Assembly (NCBI GenBank): GCA_964390725.1
Contig: CAYMIW010000011.1
Coordinates: forward strand, 1-64,000
Direction: 5' to 3'
Source: JAABTH01 sp964390725
GTDB lineage: Bacteria > Bacillota > Dethiobacteria > DTU022
Length of the DNA stretch: 64,000 nucleotides
A program made the translations under genes and the position numbers. The notes under the pieces are model-generated. The model made no database searches, was not told where the DNA came from, and saw nothing but the letters and a program-made list of their open reading frames with translations. Shown here piece after piece: positions 27,017 through 34,474 of this stretch (positions are counted from its first letter, which is position 1; every line of letters begins with the position of its first letter).

Positions 27017-27091
27017 GAAGGAGGCAATGATGCCCGGCTTGCAGTTGGTCGCTTAAACCGGGTGAAGCCAATAGTGAAACCGGCCTCTTCC
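27017..27091 (+). ncRNA. Cyclic-di-GMP-II riboswitch
   Basis: Pattern matches the c-di-GMP-II class: closing stem GAAGGAGGC (27017-27025) with GCCTCTTCC (27083-27091); AATGATG right after the 5' strand; a hairpin with GCTT/AAGC; a pseudoknot between CCCGG (27033-27037) and CCGGG (27058-27062) in its loop; and the conserved 3' end ATAGTGAAACCGGCC. The published structure has the same order (AAUGAUG ... UAGUGCAACCGACC). It precedes a secreted protein gene. Confidence 0.75.
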
Positions 27092-27128
27092 TTTTAAGTG
27101 CATCGCTTGTCTAAACTTAAAAGAGAGG
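27084..27128 (+). promoter_or_regulatory. Ribosome-site-sequestering hairpin competing with the riboswitch closing stem
   Basis: CCTCT (27084-27088) and TTTTAAGT (27092-27099) can pair with AGAGG (27124-27128) and ACTTAAAA (27115-27122). AGAGG is the ribosome site of the gene at 27138. CCTCT is also the 3' strand of the aptamer closing stem, so both pairings cannot coexist: ligand binding should free the ribosome site, an ON switch. Confidence 0.65.
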
Positions 27129-27137
27129 ATGTTTACA

Positions 27138-28835
27138 ATGAAAGAAAATATCAGAAGAACATTAAAATCAGTAGTAGTAATGTTAATTGTAACCGGCATG
27201 TTGTTCTCGCCGCTAACCGTGCTTGCCGAATCGGAGCAGTCCGGTGAAACAGATGGGAGCGCTGTGGAAACCGGGGAACAAACTTCAGGTGGAGGGAGCT
27301 CGGATGAGCAGGGCAGTTTTTCGGAACCGTCCGGCGGTGAATCGGGCGAGCCTGAAGGAGCCGGAACCCAGGGCGGCGGTGAAAATACTGAAAACAGTGA
27401 AACCTCCGCTGGTGAAACTGATCAAGGCAGTGATGAAATAAACGGAGATGAAGGAATAAACGGAAATGAAGATGGAGGCGAAGAACCTTCAGCGGCACTT
27501 TCTGAAGTAGATCAAGAAAGCGGAGAGAGCGAAGGTTCCGAACAGGCTGAGTCTGACGGCGAGGAATCAGAACAGACTGCTGACGAATATGAGTCTGAAG
27601 TTGGCGGTGAAGAAACTGGCGGTGGAGAATCAGTTGATGAAGAAGCTGATTCAGCCGGTGAAGAAACTGAGTCAGACGGTGAAGAAGCAGTTGAAATTGA
27701 TGAAGAAACCGGGCTTTATGAAAGCATTGTCGGCAATACCTACAATGTAGTGCTGACCGACCCGGGAGAGGTAAAAGAGGGAGAAGAGAACGAATTCGAA
27801 CTTACCTTCACCGAAATCGGGGCCTTCAACCTGACTAAAATAACCATTACCGTGCCGGATGAATTCGAAATCAACAGCGTTGAAAGCCCGCAAACCTCAA
27901 GCGGGCAATCCTGGACGGCACAGGTTATTGGCCAGGTCATTGAACTGGCCGCAGATTTAGTGGAACCCCTGGGCTGGTTTTCAGACGACAGGCTAACTTT
28001 TAGTGAGTGGGTTTCCGTCAAATTCATGGCTACTCCCCAGGCCGAAGGCAATTACACCATAGACACCGAAGCGGAATGGACCTACCATAACATGGAACAG
28101 GTTGGCTCAGATTATGGGATTATAGGATGGAACGTTGTCCCTTACCCACCCTTTTTAATTCCGGTTTACGGCAATGTACCTGTATATGACTGGGTCAGGC
28201 ATGATAACCCGAATAGCAGGCATGGTGCCGATCCTCAGGTTCAGGTATTAGCTGCTGCTGAAGAGACCGGAAACGGTGGTGGCCAACCGAATGGCCCGGT
28301 TGAACCTGCTGGTCCCTTTGGGTTTGACATTCCCTTTACACCGTTCCAGCCCGGTGGCACTGAAGAGACAGGAACAGCCGGCCTGGCTGTAGCTCCTGAA
28401 GAGCCCCAGGTTAACCCCGGCGACTACCTGGTTATTCCACCGGAAGATCCCGAATCGGAACTGGTTCCCCTGATTGATGTCCCCTTTGTTGAGGAAGCTA
28501 CCAGGGAGGAACTTGAAGAAGCGGTTGCCGCATACGAAGTGCTTTACGAGTACTTTGAGGAATACTGGGAAGAAATGACCGAAGAAGAATATGCCAGGCA
28601 TCTGCTCGACCTTTCTGCTGCCTGGGCGGCCATCCAGCTTCGCGAAGCGGTCCTGGCCATGGAAGCAGGAGAAGAATACGAGCTGGAAACAGTTGTTGAA
28701 GCAACGAACCTGGCTATGGAACATTTCGGAGAACACGGTGAACATCTTAACTCAGAGCAGGAACTGGCTTTCACCGCGGTTATGGATGCGGTAGCAGAGC
28801 TGCTCCAGTTAATGCAAGAAGAGTCGGCCGTGTAA
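27138..28835 (+). CDS. Secreted acidic surface protein, function unknown, under c-di-GMP-II riboswitch
   Basis: 565 residues. Start ATG 27138: the ribosome site AGAGG abuts the earlier ATG 27129, so the second ATG is better spaced. A signal peptide (about 1-29, ending VLAES) is followed by a Gly/Ser/Glu/Asp-rich acidic stretch of low complexity to about residue 190, then a beta-rich domain (NVVLTDPGEVKEGEENEFEL to about 315) that looks Ig-like or adhesin-like, a Pro/Gly-rich linker, and a charged helical C-terminus. No membrane anchor or sorting motif is seen at the C-terminus. I do not recognise the family. C-di-GMP-II switches in other clostridia control surface adhesins, and that role would fit here. 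Confidence 0.8.
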   Translation: MKENIRRTLKSVVVMLIVTGMLFSPLTVLAESEQSGETDGSAVETGEQTSGGGSSDEQGSFSEPSGGESGEPEGAGTQGGGENTENSETSAGETDQGSDEINGDEGINGNEDGGEEPSAALSEVDQESGESEGSEQAESDGEESEQTADEYESEVGGEETGGGESVDEEADSAGEETESDGEEAVEIDEETGLYESIVGNTYNVVLTDPGEVKEGEENEFELTFTEIGAFNLTKITITVPDEFEINSVESPQTSSGQSWTAQVIGQVIELAADLVEPLGWFSDDRLTFSEWVSVKFMATPQAEGNYTIDTEAEWTYHNMEQVGSDYGIIGWNVVPYPPFLIPVYGNVPVYDWVRHDNPNSRHGADPQVQVLAAAEETGNGGGQPNGPVEPAGPFGFDIPFTPFQPGGTEETGTAGLAVAPEEPQVNPGDYLVIPPEDPESELVPLIDVPFVEEATREELEEAVAAYEVLYEYFEEYWEEMTEEEYARHLLDLSAAWAAIQLREAVLAMEAGEEYELETVVEATNLAMEHFGEHGEHLNSEQELAFTAVMDAVAELLQLMQEESAV

Positions 28836-28902
28836 CGTTTCCAAAAAACACACCAGCGTTAGGTAGCCGGTAATATAAACAAACAGGTTAAAAAATCAAA
28901 CC

Positions 28903-28941
28903 GGGGCGGTCGCTGTTTCAAGCGGTAACCGCCCCTTCTTT
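28903..28941. terminator. Bidirectional terminator between convergent genes
   Basis: GGGGCGGT and ACCGCCCC pair, with an inner CGCT/AGCG stem; T-rich tails follow on both strands. It lies between the stop codons of the genes ending at 28835 (+) and 28955 (-). Confidence 0.85.
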
Positions 28942-28954
28942 ATATTTTTCTCAA

Positions 28955-29503
28955 TCAGTGGCTCCGGGGCATGCAAATTATTTCAAGAACTTTTGTGTCA
29001 AAAAACTGGCTTGAGTGAGCAGGTTCTATTACGCAGGCTGCATCAGCTCCCTTGGCGCTGCCTCCAATAGCAATTACTTCTTTGCCGTAGGGAATTAAAC
29101 CGGCGTCAAGGGCCATGATACTGATTTCAACACATACTTTAATCCCCTGTCCGAAAAGGCGCAGGGTTCCGGCAACAATTTCTGCCGGGTAGATGCCCTG
29201 GAAATGGTTGCGCATAGCCCGGTCGATACCGGCGAAGAGATGTGTGGTGGTTAAAACCTTTACCCCCAGCTCCTGTAACAGGCGGCGCGAACGTGTTCCC
29301 ATCTCATCGTCGCCCGGTTTGGCAAAGCCGACATGGTGGCTGACACAGACAATATTAAAGCCTTTGTTTGCCAGCATCTGGGCCGTTTTGCCGCTGTTTG
29401 AAGCAACTATAATATATTTAATACCCAGTTCTTTTGCCCTGGTCATTGCTGCTTCAATAGTACCCTCTGTATTCATGCTGCCTTTTTCGGGCCAAAGCTG
29501 CAT
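28955..29503 (-). CDS. Pyruvate kinase alpha/beta (C-terminal) domain-like protein
   Basis: 182 residues, start ATG 29503 with AGGAGG seven bases upstream. The whole protein is a single alpha/beta domain like the pyruvate kinase C-terminal domain (GTIEAAMTRAKELGIKYIIV, SNSGKTAQML, then VIAIGGSAKGADAACVIEPA near the end), with no kinase barrel. Stand-alone versions of this domain are conserved but uncharacterised in anaerobes. Cysteine and histidine residues in VCVSHHVG may bind something, which I cannot specify. It is monocistronic, between c-di-GMP-switched genes but on the opposite strand. Confidence 0.82.
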   Translation of the reverse strand: MQLWPEKGSMNTEGTIEAAMTRAKELGIKYIIVASNSGKTAQMLANKGFNIVCVSHHVGFAKPGDDEMGTRSRRLLQELGVKVLTTTHLFAGIDRAMRNHFQGIYPAEIVAGTLRLFGQGIKVCVEISIMALDAGLIPYGKEVIAIGGSAKGADAACVIEPAHSSQFFDTKVLEIICMPRSH

Positions 29504-29582
29504 ATTTATTCCTCCTTATTCTAATAAAAGTATCTTTTATTATTCTCTTTCATATGGCGATTTCCTATCAAAAAGTTAATAG

Positions 29583-29611
29583 TTGACAAATTTTTAAAGC
29601 CCTGATAATAT
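29583..29611 (+). promoter_or_regulatory. Promoter of the second c-di-GMP-I riboswitch transcript
   Basis: TTGACA (29583-29588), 17 bases, TAATAT (29606-29611), about 60 bases before the aptamer. Confidence 0.85.
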
Positions 29612-29671
29612 TATTATGAAAAATTAGAAATATTTGCCGTGTCTTAACATAAAATGCGGCAAGGCACTGAA

Positions 29672-29781
29672 AACCTGATCGAAAAGGCACGCCTGCCGAA
29701 AGGCAGGGTCGCAAAACCCTGGATCTAAGGGCGGAGCTTAGAACAGCTCCGGCTAAGACAGCCCGGTTGACGAAACAGGTT
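29672..29781 (+). ncRNA. Cyclic-di-GMP-I (GEMM-I) riboswitch 2
   Basis: GEMM-I elements in order: AAAAGGCACGCC, a GAAA tetraloop hairpin (CCTGCCGAAAGGCAGG), GTCGCAAAACC, GGATCTAAGG, a second hairpin and AAGACAGCCCGGTTGACGAAA; AACCTG (29672-29677) pairs with CAGGTT (29776-29781). The 11-mer GAAAGGCAGGG of the aptamer (29698-29708) recurs exactly at the ribosome site (29844-29854), so the aptamer strand CCTGCC could pair with either one and switch translation. No intrinsic terminator is evident. It precedes the gene at 29861. Confidence 0.8.
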
Positions 29782-29860
29782 ATTTCTATCGGTGTTTACA
29801 GATAAAGAGATATATACAGAGAGATAAAAGCCTTCCAACTATTGAAAGGCAGGGAGAAAA

Positions 29861-31357
29861 ATGAGCAGACTGGGCCGGCGCAGGGCACGGCGTCGCATTA
29901 AATTCAGCCCTCTATTTATTATCATACCCGTGGTAGCGCTATTACTGGCCGGTGCTGCTTATCTGCTTGTTACTGATACCTTCGGTTTAACTTCATCTAT
30001 ACGCGGTCTATTCACCGCCAGCCGGGTTGAAATGTTCACCGAAGATGGTCTGCGGATTATCGAAACCGATTACACCATCGACGAGCCCGGTTCACAACTG
30101 GAAGATACCCATGTTTACGGAAACTTATATATAAGCGAAAATGTTGGCGACGGTTCTGTAACATTAAGCAATGTTATAGTTGATGGATCCGTTTTTATCC
30201 GCGGTGGCGGTTTAAAAACAATCAATATTATTGACTGCAGTTTTCCCGACCTGCGGGTTAACCGCCCGGGGGGGCGTGTGCGGCTGGTGGCTACCGGCGA
30301 AACAGTGGTTGATAATGTTTTGTTGGAAAGCGGAGCCCGGTTGATTGAAAAAGTAGCCGAAGAAAGCCCCGGTTTTAAAAGAATTGAAGTTGTCACCCAG
30401 GATAAAATTGAGTTGGCCGGTAGTTTTAATACTATAAAGCTGTCAGTTAAAGATTCTTTCGTGGAGATTGACAGCGATGAACTGCAGGAGCTGATAGTCA
30501 GCAGGGGAGGTAGTGGTTCTGCTCTCAAATATTCTGATGGCATGATCATAAAAAAACTTTATCTGGATGGCGACGTAATTTTAATGGGTCGCCTGGGAGT
30601 TGAAGAGGCCTACCTGTCAGCCCAGGGTAATACCGATTTAAACGGTAACTTTAACCAGGTCAGGATCATGGCCGAGGCCGGGCTGTTTAACCTGCTTGAA
30701 GATTCAACCTTCGCTGAAATAGTGCTGACACAAGATGCTTTTAATAACGAGCTCTATATTGAGGAAGAAGTGACCGTTGCTTACCTTGAACTTAACGAGG
30801 CGGCAGTGATCAGGGGGTCAGGAATTATTGAACTGGTTATAGTTAATGCCCAGGGGTCTACCATGGAGCAGATTCCCCTTGATATCGATTTTGGTGAGGA
30901 AGATATCAGTATTACCATTGCCGGGCACGAAATATCCAGTACCCTGATGCTCAGAGCCCTTATCGAGCATAATGACCCTTATTATTACGAAGCTACAGCA
31001 GATGTTACTCCCCAGCCTGAACCGGAGCCCGAACCTGAACCTGAACCTGAACCCGAACCGGAACCTGAACCGGAACCTGAACCCGAACCCGAGCCCGAGC
31101 CCGAACCCGACGAGGAAGAAGAACCGGAAGAGGTTGCAGGTGATAGTTTAATAAAAGATTTTATTGTCGGTGATCAGGAACTAACCGTGGGTCTGAAGCT
31201 GGTAGTTGTTACCCTGACCGTAGATGACCCCGGCAACTATAAGGTTACAGTAGGTGGTAAAGAGCTTGATTTCTATGATGGTGAAGAAAAATTTTTCAGG
31301 GGTGAAGTACCCAAAATTGATGCAGTGCGCGATAAGGTAGAGGTGAGCCGCAGGTAG
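29861..31357 (+). CDS. Membrane-anchored beta-rich surface protein with Pro-Glu stalk, function unknown
   Basis: 498 residues. A basic N-terminus (SRLGRRRARRRIKF) is followed by one membrane helix (about 18-42), so most of the protein lies outside. Residues about 80-365 are a long series of short beta strands (HVYGNLYISENVG, NVIVDGSVFIRGGG, KTINIIDCSF) like a right-handed beta-helix or bactofilin-like solenoid. Then come about 15 Pro-Glu pairs (31016-31108), a rigid spacer, and a C-terminal beta domain of about 75 residues. No known family recognised. AGGGAG precedes ATG 29861. It is controlled by c-di-GMP-I riboswitch 2 and is closely followed by the amidase gene, probably in one transcript. 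Confidence 0.82.
   Translation: MSRLGRRRARRRIKFSPLFIIIPVVALLLAGAAYLLVTDTFGLTSSIRGLFTASRVEMFTEDGLRIIETDYTIDEPGSQLEDTHVYGNLYISENVGDGSVTLSNVIVDGSVFIRGGGLKTINIIDCSFPDLRVNRPGGRVRLVATGETVVDNVLLESGARLIEKVAEESPGFKRIEVVTQDKIELAGSFNTIKLSVKDSFVEIDSDELQELIVSRGGSGSALKYSDGMIIKKLYLDGDVILMGRLGVEEAYLSAQGNTDLNGNFNQVRIMAEAGLFNLLEDSTFAEIVLTQDAFNNELYIEEEVTVAYLELNEAAVIRGSGIIELVIVNAQGSTMEQIPLDIDFGEEDISITIAGHEISSTLMLRALIEHNDPYYYEATADVTPQPEPEPEPEPEPEPEPEPEPEPEPEPEPEPEPDEEEEPEEVAGDSLIKDFIVGDQELTVGLKLVVVTLTVDDPGNYKVTVGGKELDFYDGEEKFFRGEVPKIDAVRDKVEVSRR
31016..31108 (+). repeat. Pro-Glu codon repeat (15.5 units)
   Basis: A six-base repeat CCNGAR encodes alternating Pro and Glu. Codons vary (CCT/CCC/CCG, GAA/GAG), so the repeat is kept for the protein and is not a recent DNA slippage tract. 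Such stalks usually span the cell wall. Confidence 0.9.
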
Positions 31358-31399
31358 TGGTAAGTGTTAGCAGCAAAGAATATGTCCGGAGGTGGACCG

Positions 31400-33211
31400 G
31401 TGCCGGCAAATAAAAAAACAATAACCAGGATTATCTTAATCACCCTGACCATGCTGATTTTATTCAGCACACCGGCTGTTGCCGCGGTAAGCGGTTTTGT
31501 TGCCAAAGATAACGGGGGCGAATGCTATGAGTATGCATACGACGACCTGCTTGATTCGTATGCCCTGAAGATGCTCGGCCTTTCCAACGGACTGTATGAA
31601 GATTTTGCTTCAAAATCGGTTTATGCCCTGCTTAACAGCACGGGTGCATATATAGACTATAAAGCCATTCTGGATCAATACGCGGCGGTTTTGCTTTCCG
31701 GCAGTTCATTTGATATTGGACAATACACTGAAAGTGCAACTGCGAAAAAGGCTGTTCTGCCTGCTACTATTAATCAGGTTAAAGTTGTTTCGGGAAAAAT
31801 AACCCATATTGAAAAAAATATTGGTTCCAGTACCGAGGCCAACCCCGGAATTGATCCACCTAAAACAAAAACGGCGATCAGCGGTCTCTCCACCGTTTCT
31901 GTCGAACAAGCCCAGTTGTGGGCTGCCGGGCGGGGAGCGCACCAGCGTTTTATTGATATAGCCCCCCTCTACTGGCAGTATGGTGAAAAAACAGGAATAA
32001 GGCCAGAGGTGCTTTACGCCCAGGCGGCAATAACCACCAGCTACGGTCGCTTTGACAGCCAGATTCCCGTCGACGCCAATAACTGGGCCGGAATAAAAAA
32101 AGCCGACGGCGGCGGTGAGTCGAACGCTAATTTTGAGACTTTTGCTTCCGCTGATGACGGGGTCAGGGCTCATTACAATCATATGGCTGCTTACCTGGGG
32201 CTGGATCCAATTGGCGAGCCTCACGCCCGCTATGTAGAGGTTGTTAATCAATCATGGGCCGGAGCAGTTATTTTTGTAGAAGATTTAAGTGGAAAGTGGG
32301 ATTCCTCGCTCGATTACCATGTGCATGTTTTGACCCTGCTCGATCAAATGTATAAAACCAAGACGGAGAGCCGGGAAGAGGAGCCGCCCGCGGAGAGCAA
32401 TAACCCGGGCCACTCCGGCAGCAGCCCGGGCAGTGAATCGGGTGATGAACAGACAGTAGCGGTTAATGTTGATATTCTGCGTCTGCGAAGCGGACCGGGC
32501 ACGGAATATGATATTCTTGACCGTCTTGTGCGTGGTACCGTCCTTACTGTTAAAGAGAGCCAGGGTGTCTGGCTGAAGGTTATTACGCCGGACAATAAAA
32601 ATGGTTGGGTCCATGGTGAATATGTTGTCAGGGTGGGAACCGCTGTTGATGTTTTTGTTGGAAAAACAATTGTTATTGATCCCGGTCACGGTGGATCTGA
32701 TCCCGGGGCAATCGGCATAACCGGTCTGCGGGAAAAAGTAGTTAACCTGGCCGTGGCCCAGCACCTGGTCAATATGCTGAAAGATGCAGGCGCTAAAGTA
32801 TTGGTAACCCGCAGCGGTGATCAGTCTGTCAGCAACCAGCAGAGGGTGGACCTGGCCAATGATGCCGGGGCCGACCTCTTTATCAGCATTCATGCCAACG
32901 CTTTTTCCAACCCGGAATCCAACGGTACGGAAACTCATTACTGTGGCAAGAACAGCAGCACAACAGCCAGCAAATACCTGGCCCAGCAACTGCAGCGCGA
33001 ACTGGTGCCGGCGCTGGGGCTGCGCGACCGCGGGGTTAAAGCAAACAGCTTCTTTGTACTGACTAAAACCAATATGCCGGCAGCCCTTGTTGAACTCGGG
33101 TTTTTGACCAATGCCGAGGAAGAAAAGCTGCTCGGTGAGAAAAAGACTCAACAGGCTGCAGCCGAAGCCCTGTTCAGGGGGATTGAAGCATTCCTGCAAA
33201 AATACAGGTAA
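31400..33211 (+). CDS. Exported peptidoglycan hydrolase: glucosaminidase - SH3b - amidase_3
   Basis: About 603 residues. GTG 31400 is the best start: GGAGGT lies six bases upstream and the signal peptide (ending PAVAA) begins at once; GTG 31364 would add a non-signal tail. After the signal come the same unknown N-terminal domain as in the 25778 gene (SGFVAKDNGGECYEYAYDDL), a glucosaminidase-type domain (PLYWQYGEKTGIRPEVLYAQ, NNWAGIKK), a bacterial SH3 domain (VNVDILRLRSGPGTEYDIL) and a C-terminal zinc N-acetylmuramoyl-L-alanine amidase (IDPGHGGSDPGAIG, SIHANAFSN, LVELGFLTNAEE). It cuts both glycan and peptide links of the wall. It follows the beta-rich protein by 42 bases, so riboswitch 2 probably controls it too. 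Confidence 0.9.
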   Translation: MPANKKTITRIILITLTMLILFSTPAVAAVSGFVAKDNGGECYEYAYDDLLDSYALKMLGLSNGLYEDFASKSVYALLNSTGAYIDYKAILDQYAAVLLSGSSFDIGQYTESATAKKAVLPATINQVKVVSGKITHIEKNIGSSTEANPGIDPPKTKTAISGLSTVSVEQAQLWAAGRGAHQRFIDIAPLYWQYGEKTGIRPEVLYAQAAITTSYGRFDSQIPVDANNWAGIKKADGGGESNANFETFASADDGVRAHYNHMAAYLGLDPIGEPHARYVEVVNQSWAGAVIFVEDLSGKWDSSLDYHVHVLTLLDQMYKTKTESREEEPPAESNNPGHSGSSPGSESGDEQTVAVNVDILRLRSGPGTEYDILDRLVRGTVLTVKESQGVWLKVITPDNKNGWVHGEYVVRVGTAVDVFVGKTIVIDPGHGGSDPGAIGITGLREKVVNLAVAQHLVNMLKDAGAKVLVTRSGDQSVSNQQRVDLANDAGADLFISIHANAFSNPESNGTETHYCGKNSSTTASKYLAQQLQRELVPALGLRDRGVKANSFFVLTKTNMPAALVELGFLTNAEEEKLLGEKKTQQAAAEALFRGIEAFLQKYR

Positions 33212-33627
33212 TTAATTGGCTATTCGCTTTATAATGTTAATTGCGGTAACTTATACCAATTATAGAAATCTATTTGGAGTGATAAACGGTATTATATTTA
33301 AAAAAAAGCTTGATTTGTCGGTAATATCGTTGTAAGATATTCTCAAACAGGAACCATAATAGAAAAATATTTACACGCAAAAGAAGGATATTTTACATAA
33401 ATATAGAATTTTAGCTGCAAGTAATGTTATAATGATTCAGAACAGAGAAAAGTATCTGTATATTCTAATCCGGTTTCGTACCGGCTGCAGAGGCCGGGCA
33501 TCCTGAAAGCGGAGGTGATTAAGGGAAAGCAGGAATGGTTTAGAGAGAGTGTGCCCGACAGCAACTTAATAAAATAGACTAGAGAGAACCAGGGCGCATC
33601 AGTTATTTTGAAAGGGAGAGAATAATT
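33212..33627 (+). promoter_or_regulatory. Leader region of the helical surface protein gene, GC-rich structured RNA possible
   Basis: About 400 bases. A TATAAT at 33429-33434 could start a leader of about 190 nucleotides. It contains a CCGGTTTCGTACCGG hairpin (33470-33484) and CGGGCA (33495-33500) able to pair with TGCCCG (33552-33557). I could not match it to a known riboswitch class. The part before 33400 is AT-rich with nothing recognised. Confidence 0.35.
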
Positions 33628-34320
33628 ATGAAAAAGCTAGTCAGGTACGGGCTGCTTCTTCTGGTCGTATCTTTGATAGGCTTGGCGATCCTGCTAATTG
33701 GCGCCCCGGTTGTCCTTGCCAATGAAGAAGCAGTTACAAATGAAGAATATACTCCCGCGGAAAAAGCCGCTGCTATTAAGGCGGCCAACGATGCTATTAA
33801 AAGAATCCCCCATCCCAGCCTGATCGTATCCTATGAACAATCTTATGTTGATGAGGTAGCCAGGGCTTTTGCCCTTGTAGAGATTGCAAAAGAAGAGTAT
33901 GGTGCCGAGGACAGCGATTTCCCGGATTTAGCCAGTTTATATGAGGCTGAATTGCGGGTTTTAAAGATGTACGCAATTAAAAATGCGCAGGATGCGATTG
34001 ACCTCATTCCTCCTAAAGAGCAGATTACCAGTGAACACAGGGGACTTATCGAGGACGCCCGCAGGCTGGTAAATATTGCAATGAATGATTTCGGAGCAAC
34101 TCCATTCGATATCTGCTGGCGCTATGATAAGCTGCAGGAGGCTGAGGATGCTCTTCCTGAAGAGGAAGAACCAGAGCCCGAACAACCTAAACCAGAACCC
34201 AAACCCGACGACCGGGTTCCGACCCCGCCGACAGGCGGCATATCCGGCCTGATTACCCTTGGTATTATTCTTTCGGGAGCAGGGTTGATGGCTGCAAGAA
34301 AACGCAGGGGAAAACACTGA
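33628..34320 (+). CDS. Surface protein with helical repeats and PPTGG-type C-terminal anchor
   Basis: 230 residues. A signal peptide (about 1-31) is followed by two copies of a helical module of about 70 residues (KAANDAIKRIP and KNAQDAIDLIP, each followed by a long amphipathic helix and a Leu/Ala/Glu ending), an acidic Pro-rich linker and TPPTGG with a hydrophobic helix and RKRRGKH end. That tail resembles a cell-wall sorting signal (LPXTG-like), but no sortase gene is in the window and simple membrane anchoring is possible. The same module and tail occur in the cohesin protein at 34475. ATG 33628 has AAAGGGAG upstream. Confidence 0.8.
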   Translation: MKKLVRYGLLLLVVSLIGLAILLIGAPVVLANEEAVTNEEYTPAEKAAAIKAANDAIKRIPHPSLIVSYEQSYVDEVARAFALVEIAKEEYGAEDSDFPDLASLYEAELRVLKMYAIKNAQDAIDLIPPKEQITSEHRGLIEDARRLVNIAMNDFGATPFDICWRYDKLQEAEDALPEEEEPEPEQPKPEPKPDDRVPTPPTGGISGLITLGIILSGAGLMAARKRRGKH

Positions 34321-34375
34321 TTATGCAAGCGAAGGTAGGTTAAAATAACAGGAAAATGTTTGGAGGTAGCTTACT

Positions 34376-34408
34376 ATGTTACCGAAAAAGAAAACAACAA
34401 CCGGTTAA
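34376..34408 (+). CDS. Possible 10-codon leader peptide
   Basis: MLPKKKTTTG then TAA, with TTGGAGG eight bases before the ATG and a second AGGAGGG right after the stop. The strong ribosome site is the only support; it may be a leader ORF for the cohesin gene 66 bases downstream or chance. Confidence 0.25.
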   Translation: MLPKKKTTTG

Positions 34409-34474
34409 AGGAGGGTAGTCTTTAGCCTCAAAAAATATAGTTTTAATTAATGATTATAAAGGGGTGTAAACATA

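Noticed and set aside
28248..28745. 165-codon open frame antisense to the acidic surface protein
   Set aside because: Caused by the codon bias of the acidic gene; no start signal.
32285..33199. 304-codon open frame antisense to the amidase gene
   Set aside because: Mirror frame of a gene with clear amidase motifs; no ribosome site or family features of its own.
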